A stretch of DNA of 51,155 nt from JAIMBK01 sp040755975 (GTDB taxonomy: Bacteria; Bacillota; Desulfotomaculia; Desulfotomaculales; Nap2-2B): the NCBI GenBank assembly GCA_040755975.1, contig JBFLZY010000011.1:1-51155 (forward strand), in the 5' to 3' direction. How positions within the stretch are numbered: the stretch's first letter is position 1; every line of letters begins with the position of its first letter. Position numbers and translations under genes: made by a program. The notes under the pieces were generated by a model. That model searched no databases and was not told the origin of the DNA. It was given only the letters and a program-made list of their open reading frames with translations. This document shows positions 17,168 through 25,630 of the stretch, piece by piece.

Positions 17168-17863
17168 TCAAGACGCGCTTTTGCGAAACTCCTTTGCTGC
17201 TTCCTTTGTTCGATCATCCTGTTTTTCTTCCAGTTCGGCGATCCTCTTCTTTAAATTTTCGATTTCTGCGTGCAAATTATTGATCAACTCCGCGACGGGA
17301 TCCGGCAGAAGGTCGTGCCGCAAGTCGACGGCGTCGCCTACCCTTTGGCCGTCGCGCACCACCACGCGCCCCGGTACCCCGACAACGGTGCTGTTCGGTG
17401 GCACGTTTTTTAAAACCACCGAACCGGCGCCGATTTTCGAATTATCGCCAACCGTAATCGAACCCAGAATTTTTGCGCCGGTGCTGATCACCACGTTATT
17501 CCCGATAGTCGGATGGCGTTTGCCTTTCTCTTTGCCGGTGCCGCCCAGGGTAACCCCCTGGTAAATGGTTACGTTGTCTCCTATTTCCGTTGTTTCGCCA
17601 ATTACTACCCCGGCGCCGTGATCAATGAAAAACCCTTCACCGATCCTGGCTCCGGGATGAATCTCAATCTGGGTGAGAAAACGGGAGATGTGGGAAATAA
17701 GCCGCGCAATTAAAAACAGCCGGCGACGGTAGAAAAAGTGCGCGATCCGGTGGAAAATAATCGCGTGCAGGCCGGGGTAGCACAACAAAACCTCCAGCAA
17801 ATTTTTTGCCGCCGGGTCCCTGTCGAAGACTGCCTGGATCTCCTTTCTTAAGCTTCGCAACAA
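17168..17863 (-). CDS. cysE: Serine O-acetyltransferase
   Basis: 231 residues. It acetylates serine to O-acetylserine for cysteine synthesis. Left-handed beta-helix hexapeptides run from ARIGEGFFIDHGAGVVIG through GVVIGETTEIGDNVTIYQGVTLGG. HPTIGNNVVISTGAKILG and VVGVPGRVV follow, with a charged coiled-coil tail (about residues 195-231). The open frame reaches 17971, but that part overlaps the codY terminator and the cysE promoter. I choose TTG 17863 preceded by AAGGAGGGAG. The tail is longer than in compact SATs. Confidence 0.94.
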   Translation of the reverse strand: MLRSLRKEIQAVFDRDPAAKNLLEVLLCYPGLHAIIFHRIAHFFYRRRLFLIARLISHISRFLTQIEIHPGARIGEGFFIDHGAGVVIGETTEIGDNVTIYQGVTLGGTGKEKGKRHPTIGNNVVISTGAKILGSITVGDNSKIGAGSVVLKNVPPNSTVVGVPGRVVVRDGQRVGDAVDLRHDLLPDPVAELINNLHAEIENLKKRIAELEEKQDDRTKEAAKEFRKSAS

Positions 17864-17890
17864 ATAGCAGGCTCCCTCCTTACGCACCCT

Positions 17891-17920
17891 ATTATAACAC
17901 CCGGGAGACAAAATAGGCAA
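17891..17920 (-). promoter_or_regulatory. Sigma-A type promoter of the cysE-cysS operon
   Basis: -35 TTGCCT (17920-17915), 18-bp spacer, -10 TATAAT (17896-17891). The predicted transcript begins about 20-25 bases before the TTG start, which excludes the longer cysE frame and leaves no room for a T-box leader. Confidence 0.8.
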
Positions 17921-17932
17921 CTTGCTTAAGAC

Positions 17933-17964
17933 AAAAAAACCACAGCCGTCGACCGACTGTGGTT
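17933..17964 (-). terminator. Rho-independent terminator after codY
   Basis: Stem AACCACAG/CTGTGGTT (17964-17957 with 17945-17938), 11-nt loop, U-run at 17939-17933 on the minus strand. It lies 10 bp beyond the codY stop. Confidence 0.9.
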
Positions 17965-17974
17965 TCGCCATTGT

Positions 17975-18760
17975 TTAGTGGTGCTTGAGCCTTTCTAATT
18001 CCTCCAGTAATCTATCATTTAGCACGCGTATGTACGTGCCCTTCATCCCCAGGGACTTGGATTCAATAACCCCGGCGCTTTCAAATTTACGCAGGGCGTT
18101 GACGATGACCGACCTGGTAATTCCGACGCGGTCGGCAATTTTGCTGGCCACCAGCAGGCCTTCCTCGCCGTCCAGTTCCTCAAAGATGTGCTGCACGGCA
18201 TCCAGTTCGGAATAAGACAGGGTGCCGATGGCGATCTGGACGGCAGCCCTTTTCCGGGCTTCTTCTTCCATCCGCCCCGCGCGGGCTCTTAAGATCTCCA
18301 TGCCGACGACCGTAGCACCGTATTCGGCCAGGATGAGGTCTTCATCGGTGAAGTGCGTGTCAAACTTGGCCAGCACCAGGGTCCCCAAACGCGAGCCTGC
18401 GCCGACAATGGGCACGACAGTGGTTATCTTGTTATTGAATTTGCAGCGGATTTCCGGGTTGAAAACGCAGGCGTTTTCTGTCTGGCAGAAATTGGCGTGA
18501 GTTTCGTCCATCCGCAGCAAAGCCTCGTTGTATTGCTGGGGGAACCCGTCCGGGGACTCCACGTAATCGCGCATAATATCGCAGGTGAACCCCTTCAAAT
18601 AAGCGTAACCCAGCGCCTTGCCCCGGCGGTCGATGATGTAAACGCTGCAGCCGATATTTTCACTCAGGATGGCCGCTATTTCCCGGAAATCGACCGGATA
18701 ACCAGCTGATTTTTGCAGCAGCTTGTTCAAGGAACGTGTTTTTTCCAATAAGTTGCGCAT
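17975..18760 (-). CDS. codY: GTP/branched-chain amino acid-sensing repressor CodY
   Basis: 261 residues. The N-terminal GAF-like ligand domain (about 1-155) begins MRNLLEKTRSLNKLLQKSAG. The C-terminal winged helix (about 195-245) has ASKIADRVGITRSVIVNALRK, followed by the hallmark SLGMKGTYIRV. It represses stationary-phase and amino-acid genes when GTP and isoleucine/valine are plentiful. Start ATG 18760 behind AAAGGAGGTG. Last gene of the xerC-hslVU-codY cluster, ending at a terminator. In B. subtilis flagellar genes follow; here cysE follows. Confidence 0.97.
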   Translation of the reverse strand: MRNLLEKTRSLNKLLQKSAGYPVDFREIAAILSENIGCSVYIIDRRGKALGYAYLKGFTCDIMRDYVESPDGFPQQYNEALLRMDETHANFCQTENACVFNPEIRCKFNNKITTVVPIVGAGSRLGTLVLAKFDTHFTDEDLILAEYGATVVGMEILRARAGRMEEEARKRAAVQIAIGTLSYSELDAVQHIFEELDGEEGLLVASKIADRVGITRSVIVNALRKFESAGVIESKSLGMKGTYIRVLNDRLLEELERLKHH

Positions 18761-18793
18761 TTTTCTATTTACACCTCCTTTTCAGCGCCAAAA

Positions 18794-20191
18794 TTATAGA
18801 ATATAACGGCTCAAGTCTTCGTTCTTGACAATTTCCCCGAGCTTTTGGCGGACATACTCTTCGTCAATGGTAAATGTTTTGCCAGATAAGTCTGAAGCTT
18901 CGAAGGAAACGTCTTCTAAAAGCTTTTCCATAATCGTATGCAGCCGCCGGGCGCCGATGTTTTCGGTCTGCTCATTAACAGTATAAGCTATTTTTGCAAT
19001 TTCGACAAGAGAATTTTGTGAAAATTTTATTTCCACCCCTTCCGTGGCTAAAAGCGAGGTATATTGCTTGATCAAGGAATTGGCCGGTTCGGTGAGGATC
19101 TGCAAAAAGTGCTCCTGGGTTAAGCTCTCCAACTCCACCCGAATGGGGAAGCGCCCCTGCAACTCGGGAATCAAGTCCGAAGGCTTGGCCATGTGAAAGG
19201 CCCCGGCGGCAATAAATAAAATGTGGTCGGTTTTTACCGGCCCGTATTTAGTCATTACGGTGGAACCTTCGACGATGGGCAAAATGTCCCGCTGCACGCC
19301 GCCCCGGGAAACATCGGGCCCGACGCCGCTCTCCCGCCCGGCAATTTTATCAATTTCATCCAAAAAGACAATACCGTGCTCCTCTGCCCTTTTAACCGCC
19401 AGAGAATGAACTTCGTCCAGGTCAATTAATTTTTGCGCTTCCTGGTGCGTTAATATTTCGCGGGCTTCATCCACGGTCACCTTTCTTTTCCGTTTTTTCT
19501 TGGGCAGGAGGTTGCCGAGCATGTCCTGCAAATTAATGCCCATCTCTTCAACTCCGGAAGCCGTGAAAACTTCCAGCATCGGCGGAGTGTTGTCCTCTAC
19601 CTCTATTTCTACGTATTCCTTTTCCAGTTCGCCCCGGGCCAGCTTTTCTCTTAAAGTTTCCCGTTCAAATTGAATCCTCCGGATCCTTTGTTCTTGCATG
19701 TGATCCGCGGGTTCGGGCGGTCTCGCGCCGCCGAAAAGGAGTTCCAGCGGGTTGCGCACGGAGGCTTCCTGCTTCGGCAGGGGAGCAAGCAATTCAATTA
19801 TTCTTTCTTCGGCCATTTTTTGGGCCTTCTCCTCCACTTTGACCATTTTTTCCTGCTTGACCATGCGGACAGAAGTTTCCACGAGGTCGCGGATCATGCT
19901 GTCCACGTCCCGGCCCACGTAACCTACTTCCGTAAACTTGGTCGCTTCCACTTTGACGAAAGGGGCTTTCACCAGCCTGGCCAGCCGGCGGGCAATTTCC
20001 GTTTTGCCTACCCCGGTGGGGCCGATCATCAAGATGTTTTTGGGTATCACCTCGTCGCGCAACTCGGGCGGCAGTTTGCTTCGCCGGTACCGGTTCCGCA
20101 AGGCGATGGCCACCGCTTTTTTGGCCCTGTCCTGGCCGACGATATATTTATCCAACTCTTTGACAATTTCCTTCGGGGTCAGTTCCTCCAT
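18794..20191 (-). CDS. hslU: ATP-dependent protease ATPase subunit HslU (ClpY)
   Basis: 465 residues, AAA+ unfoldase of the HslUV protease. Walker A is GPTGVGKTEIARRLA near residue 53, Walker B is IVFLDEIDKIA, and the sensor region and C-terminal LSRYIL insert into HslV. The I-domain is charged and long (about 110-230), as usual. ATG 20191 lies one base after the hslV stop, so the longer frame upstream is rejected. Confidence 0.97.
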   Translation of the reverse strand: MEELTPKEIVKELDKYIVGQDRAKKAVAIALRNRYRRSKLPPELRDEVIPKNILMIGPTGVGKTEIARRLARLVKAPFVKVEATKFTEVGYVGRDVDSMIRDLVETSVRMVKQEKMVKVEEKAQKMAEERIIELLAPLPKQEASVRNPLELLFGGARPPEPADHMQEQRIRRIQFERETLREKLARGELEKEYVEIEVEDNTPPMLEVFTASGVEEMGINLQDMLGNLLPKKKRKRKVTVDEAREILTHQEAQKLIDLDEVHSLAVKRAEEHGIVFLDEIDKIAGRESGVGPDVSRGGVQRDILPIVEGSTVMTKYGPVKTDHILFIAAGAFHMAKPSDLIPELQGRFPIRVELESLTQEHFLQILTEPANSLIKQYTSLLATEGVEIKFSQNSLVEIAKIAYTVNEQTENIGARRLHTIMEKLLEDVSFEASDLSGKTFTIDEEYVRQKLGEIVKNEDLSRYIL

Positions 20192-20192
20192 G

Positions 20193-20735
20193 CTAACTAC
20201 CTCCATCCAGCTCTTCGACAGTAATTTCTTCATTGGTATAGACGCATATGCCAGCGGCGATGGAAAGCGCCTCCCTGGCTATTTGCGCCGGCGGCAGGGT
20301 GGTGTGCTTGAGCAGCGCCCGGGCCGCCGCCAGGGCGTAAGGGCCGCCGGAACCAACGGCGACGGCGTCGTCGTCCGGTTCGATTACTTCTCCTGAACCG
20401 GAGATAACGAGTAAATGTTCGCGATCGGCAACGATCAACAACGCTTCCAGCCGGCGCAGGATCCGGTCAGTCCGCCAGTCCTTGGCCAGTTCGACGGCAG
20501 CCCGCTGGATGTTCCCGTGGTAGGCTTCCAGCTTGCCCTCGAACTTTTCGAACAATGTAAAGGCGTCGGCTACCGACCCGGCGAAGCCGGCAAGCACCCG
20601 GTCATTGTAGAGGCGCCGGATTTTTCTGGCCCGGTGCTTTAAAATGGTGTTCTGGCCGAAGGTTACCTGGCCGTCGCCGGCCAGGGCGACCCGGCTGTTT
20701 TTTTTCACCGCGACTATAGTAGTAGCATGAAACAT
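20193..20735 (-). CDS. hslV: ATP-dependent protease subunit HslV (ClpQ)
   Basis: 180 residues, N-terminal nucleophile peptidase of the proteasome beta type. The N-terminus MFHATTIVAVKK fits the Firmicute pattern, with a short propeptide before the nucleophile. GDGQVTFGQ and AGFAGSVADAFTLFEKFE follow. Start ATG 20735 has GGAGG upstream. The frame further upstream runs through the interspersed repeat (20785-21110) and is not coding. Confidence 0.97.
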   Translation of the reverse strand: MFHATTIVAVKKNSRVALAGDGQVTFGQNTILKHRARKIRRLYNDRVLAGFAGSVADAFTLFEKFEGKLEAYHGNIQRAAVELAKDWRTDRILRRLEALLIVADREHLLVISGSGEVIEPDDDAVAVGSGGPYALAAARALLKHTTLPPAQIAREALSIAAGICVYTNEEITVEELDGGS

Positions 20736-20784
20736 TTTTAATTCCTCCTTAGTTTCCCAGCCCCTACCCGCCAGCTCTACCCTG

Positions 20785-21110
20785 AAAACAGGCTTTCGCC
20801 CGCCGTTCGTTTGCCGTCGCTCCGACGCTGCGGGCCGACGAGACATCGGCTTGGTTCGGAGCGAACCAGGCAGCGCTGCAAAATGCGCGTGGTACATTAG
20901 TTTTATTTTCTTAATCGGTTTTCCGGCGATTCCTGTCAGTTTTCTATCATCGTGTTATCTGCGCGTTTCGCGCTGCCGGTTCGCTTTCCTCACCTGCACC
21001 GTGTCTCGTTACCGGCGCCTTTAGCATATGTCGCTCCTGGCAAACCGAACGGCGGGCCGGTCATTTTCGTTTTCTGTTGGTGCCACAAAAGTGACATGGA
21101 AGTCTAATCC
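20785..21110 (+). repeat. Full copy of the interspersed structured repeat, between xerC and hslV
   Basis: About 326 bp. The ends are inverted: GCCCGCCGTTCGTTTGCC on the left and, on the right, GGCAAACCGAACGGCGGGC. The left arm (to about 20875) and right arm (from about 20967) match the copy at 29145-29537 closely, while the 90-bp centre does not. Beyond the inverted end there is a terminal hairpin GTGCCAC/GTGACAT (21080-21097) and a shared GTCTAATCC. It fills most of the 384 bp between xerC and hslV. Confidence 0.85.
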
Positions 21111-21119
21111 CTTAGCCCC

Positions 21120-22040
21120 CTAATCCCCAGTCCCCCTCTCCCGCGGGTGGCTTTTCAGATACACTTGCCTTAACTTCTCCCTGGTCACATGTGTATAGAT
21201 CTGGGTCGTTGACAACCGGGCGTGGCCCAGCAACTCCTGGACGGCCCGGATATCTGCCCCTCTGTCCAGAAGGTGCGTCGCAAAGGAGTGCCTGAGCATG
21301 TGCGGACTCACGCGCCGCCCCAGCCCGCATTGCCCGGCGTATTTTGCGATAATTTTCTGCACTCCTCGGGTGGACAGGCGATTGCCAAAGCAGTTCAAAA
21401 AGAGGGCCCGGCCGGGGTTCCCTTTTTCGGCCAAAAACGGCCTGCCACTGCGCAGGTAATTCCGCAAAGCTTCCCTGGCGGGAACGCCAATGGGCACGAT
21501 GCGCTCCTTTCTTCTCTTGCCGCGTAACTTGATTAATTGGGTCGACAAATCCAGATCCTCTAAATTAAGACCCACCAACTCACTTACGCGTATTCCTGCC
21601 CCGTAAAGGGTTTCCAGGAGGGCCCGGTCCCTTAAAGCCAGAATACTCAGCTGCCGCGGCGCTTCAACTAAATGCCGGCAGTCGTCTTCAAAAAGAAAAG
21701 AGGGCAGGCGCTTCGACATGCGCAAGTGGCCCGTTCTGGCCCAGGGGTTGTCGGGTATTTCTCCTTCCCGGCTTAAATAGCGGAAAAAAGACCGCCAGGC
21801 GGCAAGCTTGCGGTTAATTGTGCTCCGGGCCAATCCCTGGCTGCTCAATCCGGCCAGGTAGGCGCGGACCGCCGCGTAATCAACTTCGCCCGGCTTTAAA
21901 CTTGTTTCTTCCTTGCTTAACAAGGACGCGAAAAAAGCTAAACCCTGAAAAAGGTCTTTTTGATAATTTAGCAGGGTATGCGCCGAGGCGTTTTTTTCAA
22001 CCTGTAAATAGTTAATAAAACTATCGATGGATGAGTACAT
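21120..22040 (-). CDS. xerC: Tyrosine recombinase XerC
   Basis: 306 residues. SAM-like N-terminal DNA-binding domain (about 1-90) and catalytic domain. Catalytic residues are the Arg in GAGIRVSELVGLN, HMLRHSFATHLLDRG (His-x-x-Arg), the His in LLGHARLSTT and the nucleophile Tyr in QIYTHV. It resolves chromosome dimers at dif with XerD. The position before hslVU-codY matches B. subtilis codV. trmFO, normally between topA and xerC, is absent here. The stop lies 10 bp from the end of the repeat. Confidence 0.95.
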   Translation of the reverse strand: MYSSIDSFINYLQVEKNASAHTLLNYQKDLFQGLAFFASLLSKEETSLKPGEVDYAAVRAYLAGLSSQGLARSTINRKLAAWRSFFRYLSREGEIPDNPWARTGHLRMSKRLPSFLFEDDCRHLVEAPRQLSILALRDRALLETLYGAGIRVSELVGLNLEDLDLSTQLIKLRGKRRKERIVPIGVPAREALRNYLRSGRPFLAEKGNPGRALFLNCFGNRLSTRGVQKIIAKYAGQCGLGRRVSPHMLRHSFATHLLDRGADIRAVQELLGHARLSTTQIYTHVTREKLRQVYLKSHPRERGTGD

Positions 22041-22154
22041 GGGCTAATCCCCCCTCCCCCGGTCAGAATGTCGCACGCCAGGGAGTTAACCTTTGCACCG
22101 GAACCGCACGGAGGCGATCCTGGAGCTTTTTCCAACGGGGCTGCAAGTTTGGTT

Positions 22155-24326
22155 TTATGGCGAAACAACGTCTTCCAGACCGATATCAGCCGACTGACGA
22201 CTGACGACTGACGACTTATTTTGGCTTTCCCCGTTTTCGCCCGCTTCTTTTTCCAGCTGAAGGCCGCATTTCTCGTTAAGGCACTTCAACCGCCAAATCC
22301 CGTCGCGACGCCCTTTGACGACCATTAACCCGGCGCATTCCGGGCACTTTTCGGTGCTGGGTACGTCGAAAACAACAAAATCACATTCGGGATAACGGGA
22401 ACAACCGTAAAAACGCCGGCCTTTTTTGCTGCGCCGTTCCACCAGCTCCCCTGCGCAGTGCGGGCAGGGTATCCCCGTGGAGGCCGACAGTGGCTTTGTC
22501 TGGCGGCATTCCGGAAAGCCCGGACAGGCCAGAAATTTCCCGTAACGGCCCATTTTAACAACCATCTTCCGGCCGCATTCTGCGCAAACCTCTTCGGTAA
22601 CCTCGTCGGCAATTTCGATTTTACCGATCTCTTCACTGGCCCTGGCAACCATTTCCTGAAAGGGGTAATAAAATTCCGCCAGCATTTGCACCCAGTCCAA
22701 CTCCCCTTCTTCGATCAGGTCCAGTTTTTCTTCTACCGTGGCGGTAAACTCCACATCAATTATTTCCGGAAAATGCTTTTTTAATAAATCAACGACGACC
22801 ATCCCCAGTTCGGTGGGAACGAATTGCCTGTTTTCCCTCACCACGTATCCTCTTTTTTGAACGGTTTCGACAATCGGCGCATATGTGCTGGGGCGGCCGA
22901 TACCCTTTTCCTCCAGGGTTTTCACCAGGGTTGCGTCGGTGTAACGAGGAGGGGGCTGGGTAAAATGTTGTTTTGGTTCTAATGATTTGAGTTCCAGGCG
23001 ATCCCCTTCCGTTAATTCTGGAAGCACCCGCCCCTCCTCCTCGTTTTCGGGCTCGTCCAGAGACTCAACGTACACCTGCATAAAGCCGGAAAATTTAACA
23101 ACCGAACCGGTCGCCCGGAAAATGAATCTCCCCGCGGCGATATCCACACTGGTGGTTTCGATGAAGGCAGGGCTCATCTGGCCGGCCAGAAAACGGGACC
23201 AGATCAGTTTATACAACCTGTACTGGTCCTGCGTCAAGTACTTTTTAACGGCTTCGGGCTCCCGGTACAGAGAGGTCGGGCGGATGGCTTCATGGGCATC
23301 CTGGATTTTTCCTTTGGCTGGTACTTTGCGGGGCTCACCGGGGATGAATTTCGCCCCGAATTTTTCCAGAATGTAGGATCTCGCCTCATCCCGGGCGGAA
23401 TCAGCCACCCGGTTAGAGTCGGTACGGATATAAGTAACCAGCCCCACCGGACCCTCCTCTCCCAGGTCGAGCCCTTCATATAACTGCTGGGCCACCGCCA
23501 TGGTACGGCGGGCGGTAAAATGTAATTTCCGGTACGCTTCCTGCTGTAAAGTGCTGGTGGTAAAAGGGGGGGCCGGCTGGCGCACCTTGTTCTGCCGGCT
23601 GATTTTCCCAACGCGGTAGTCTGCGCCGGCTAATTCGTGTAAAATTTCCTCCAGGCGGGCTTGATCCGGAATCTCTGCCTTTTCTTCACCAATTTTAAAC
23701 AGCCGCGCGGCAAAGGACTTATTCTTCTTTCCCTGGAAAATTGCCGTCAATGTCCAATATTCTTCGGGAACAAAAGCCCGGATCTCTTCCTCGCGATCGC
23801 AGATTAACCGCACGGCCACAGACTGCACGCGTCCCGCACTCAATCCCTTTTTCACTTTCTGCCACAGCAGCGGACTCAAACTGTACCCCACCAGCCGGTC
23901 CAGGATCCTTCGCGCCTGCTGGGAATTTACCCGATTGCAGTCGATGGGGCGGGGGTTTCGAATCGCTTTTTGGACGGCCTGCCGGGTAATTTCGTTAAAC
24001 TCAATCCGGCAGGGCCGGTCTTTCTCGATCTGCAATAAATCCAGCAAGTGCCAGGCGATCGCTTCCCCTTCCCGGTCCGGGTCCGGAGCCAGGTAAACCC
24101 GATCCACTTTTTTTGCGGCGCTTTTCAATTCTTTAATGATCTCTCCCTTGCCCCGAATAGTTATGTACCTGGGGTGAAAATCATCTTCTACCTTGACTCC
24201 CAGCTCGCTTTTCGGCAAATCGCGGACGTGGCCCAGCGAAGCCTTGACAGTGTATTTCTTCCCGAGAAATTTAGCTAAACTTCTCGCCTTTGCCGGGGAT
24301 TCCACAATCACCAGTGTTGTTGCCAA
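22155..24326 (-). CDS. topA: DNA topoisomerase I
   Basis: 723 residues from TTG 24326 (MATTLVIVESPAKA), which has GGGGGAG at proper distance. GTG 24335 overlaps that ribosome site and is less likely. The TOPRIM domain has VIVESPAKA and APDPDREGEAIAWHL. The active-site Tyr is in GLVTYIRTDSNRV near residue 297. Three C-terminal zinc fingers follow: CAECGRKM...CPGFPEC, CPHCAGEL...CSRYPEC and CPECAGLM. The last 15 or so residues come from a 7-bp tandem repeat and resemble no topoisomerase tail known to me. Confidence 0.96.
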   Translation of the reverse strand: MATTLVIVESPAKARSLAKFLGKKYTVKASLGHVRDLPKSELGVKVEDDFHPRYITIRGKGEIIKELKSAAKKVDRVYLAPDPDREGEAIAWHLLDLLQIEKDRPCRIEFNEITRQAVQKAIRNPRPIDCNRVNSQQARRILDRLVGYSLSPLLWQKVKKGLSAGRVQSVAVRLICDREEEIRAFVPEEYWTLTAIFQGKKNKSFAARLFKIGEEKAEIPDQARLEEILHELAGADYRVGKISRQNKVRQPAPPFTTSTLQQEAYRKLHFTARRTMAVAQQLYEGLDLGEEGPVGLVTYIRTDSNRVADSARDEARSYILEKFGAKFIPGEPRKVPAKGKIQDAHEAIRPTSLYREPEAVKKYLTQDQYRLYKLIWSRFLAGQMSPAFIETTSVDIAAGRFIFRATGSVVKFSGFMQVYVESLDEPENEEEGRVLPELTEGDRLELKSLEPKQHFTQPPPRYTDATLVKTLEEKGIGRPSTYAPIVETVQKRGYVVRENRQFVPTELGMVVVDLLKKHFPEIIDVEFTATVEEKLDLIEEGELDWVQMLAEFYYPFQEMVARASEEIGKIEIADEVTEEVCAECGRKMVVKMGRYGKFLACPGFPECRQTKPLSASTGIPCPHCAGELVERRSKKGRRFYGCSRYPECDFVVFDVPSTEKCPECAGLMVVKGRRDGIWRLKCLNEKCGLQLEKEAGENGESQNKSSVVSRQSADIGLEDVVSP
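22191..22216. repeat. 7-bp tandem repeat at the 3' end of topA
   Basis: Three perfect copies of CGACTGA (22191-22211) followed by a partial copy (CGACT). Because the unit is not a multiple of three, each copy is read in a different frame of topA, and copy-number change would alter the C-terminus. Confidence 0.9.
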
Positions 24327-24419
24327 AAAAACCACTCCCCCAAAAAATCACTCTTCCCATATATAAATACCCACTTGTTGAAAAAATTTATCCCGGAAAA
24401 TCTTTTTCAGGGATTAACT

Positions 24420-25526
24420 TTAGTTTAAGGTGCGCAGGACGTAAAACTTTCCGGGCATTTGCCTGACCAGCCCCTTAATTTCCAGAAACATCAAGCCGGC
24501 AAGGACCTCCTGGGCCGGCAAACCGGAGCGGCTGATTAACTCATCAAGATGCGCCGGCTCGTGGGAAAGCAGGTGGTAGACTGCTTTTTCCCCGTCCGTC
24601 AGCCGGGGAAACACCGGTGTTTTGCCGGCTTGCGGTTTAAACAGGGAGCTCACGCCGATTTCTTCCAGGATGTCGGCAACGTTTTCGACCAGGCGGGCGC
24701 CTTGCTTGATCAACCGGTTCGGTCCTCTGCTTAACGGACTGCTGATGTTTCCCGGCACGGCCAGCACGTCCCGCCCCTGCTCCAGGGCGCAATCGGCGGT
24801 GATCAGGGCCCCGCTGCGCTCGCCCGCTTCTACCACCACCGTGGCCTTGGCAATACCGCTGATAATCCGGTTGCGGACGGGAAAATGCCAGGGCTCCGGC
24901 GTCGTTCCCGGCGGATATTCACTCACCACGGCGCCGGCGGAAATAATCTTCTCCATCAGGCGCTGGTTTTCCCGGGGATAAACAACATCCACGCCGCAGC
25001 CAAGGACGGCGATGGTCGTTCCGCCAGCGACCAAAGCCCCCCGGTGGGCGCTGCTGTCGATCCCCCTGGCCATGCCGCTGACTACTATAATGCCGGCCTG
25101 GGCCAGTTCGCCGGCTATTTTTTCGGCCACGGCCAGTCCGTACGGCGTCGGTCGGCGGGAACCAACGATCGCCACCGCCAGGCCATCCGCGGGCGGCAAC
25201 GTACCCTGGACAAAAAGCCCCGGAGGCGGGTCAAAAATTCGGCGCAGCATTTCCGGGTAGCCAGAATCATTAAATTGGACGTATTTTATGTTGCTTTTTT
25301 CCAACCGGGCAAGCGCCGCTTCCGGATCCACCTGTGCCCGGCGTCGCACCAGCGCTCCGGCAGACTCCCGGGAGAAGCCACCGGTTTCTACTAAATCCTG
25401 TTCGGATGCCAGCCAGGCCGCTCGCGCCGAACCAAAACGCTCCACTAAATTCCAGATCCGCTTAGCCAGACCCGGCAAAACGATCTGCCACCCCAACCAA
25501 CATGCCTTCTCCTGCATTATACCCAC
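24420..25526 (-). CDS. dprA: DNA processing protein DprA (Smf)
   Basis: 368 residues. It loads RecA on incoming single-stranded DNA. The N-terminal SAM-like region (1-70) is followed by the Rossmann-like DprA core with VAIVGSRRPTPYG, VVSGMARGIDSSAHRG and VVVEAGERSGALITA. A C-terminal winged helix (about 310-365) completes the full-length form. First gene of the dprA-topA-xerC-hslVU-codY cluster. Confidence 0.95.
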   Translation of the reverse strand: MGIMQEKACWLGWQIVLPGLAKRIWNLVERFGSARAAWLASEQDLVETGGFSRESAGALVRRRAQVDPEAALARLEKSNIKYVQFNDSGYPEMLRRIFDPPPGLFVQGTLPPADGLAVAIVGSRRPTPYGLAVAEKIAGELAQAGIIVVSGMARGIDSSAHRGALVAGGTTIAVLGCGVDVVYPRENQRLMEKIISAGAVVSEYPPGTTPEPWHFPVRNRIISGIAKATVVVEAGERSGALITADCALEQGRDVLAVPGNISSPLSRGPNRLIKQGARLVENVADILEEIGVSSLFKPQAGKTPVFPRLTDGEKAVYHLLSHEPAHLDELISRSGLPAQEVLAGLMFLEIKGLVRQMPGKFYVLRTLN

Positions 25527-25630
25527 CCTAAAACCTTAATTGTCAAGGGCATTCGGGAAAAGAGAGGCAATTTCCTGCTGCTTTCAAAACTTTTTTCCAA
25601 AAAAATTTAAGCACCGGTCAAAAAGATAAT

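Noticed and set aside
20736..20897. Upstream start for hslV
   Set aside because: The extension reads through the left arm of the interspersed repeat. The nucleophile region requires a start close to ATG 20735.
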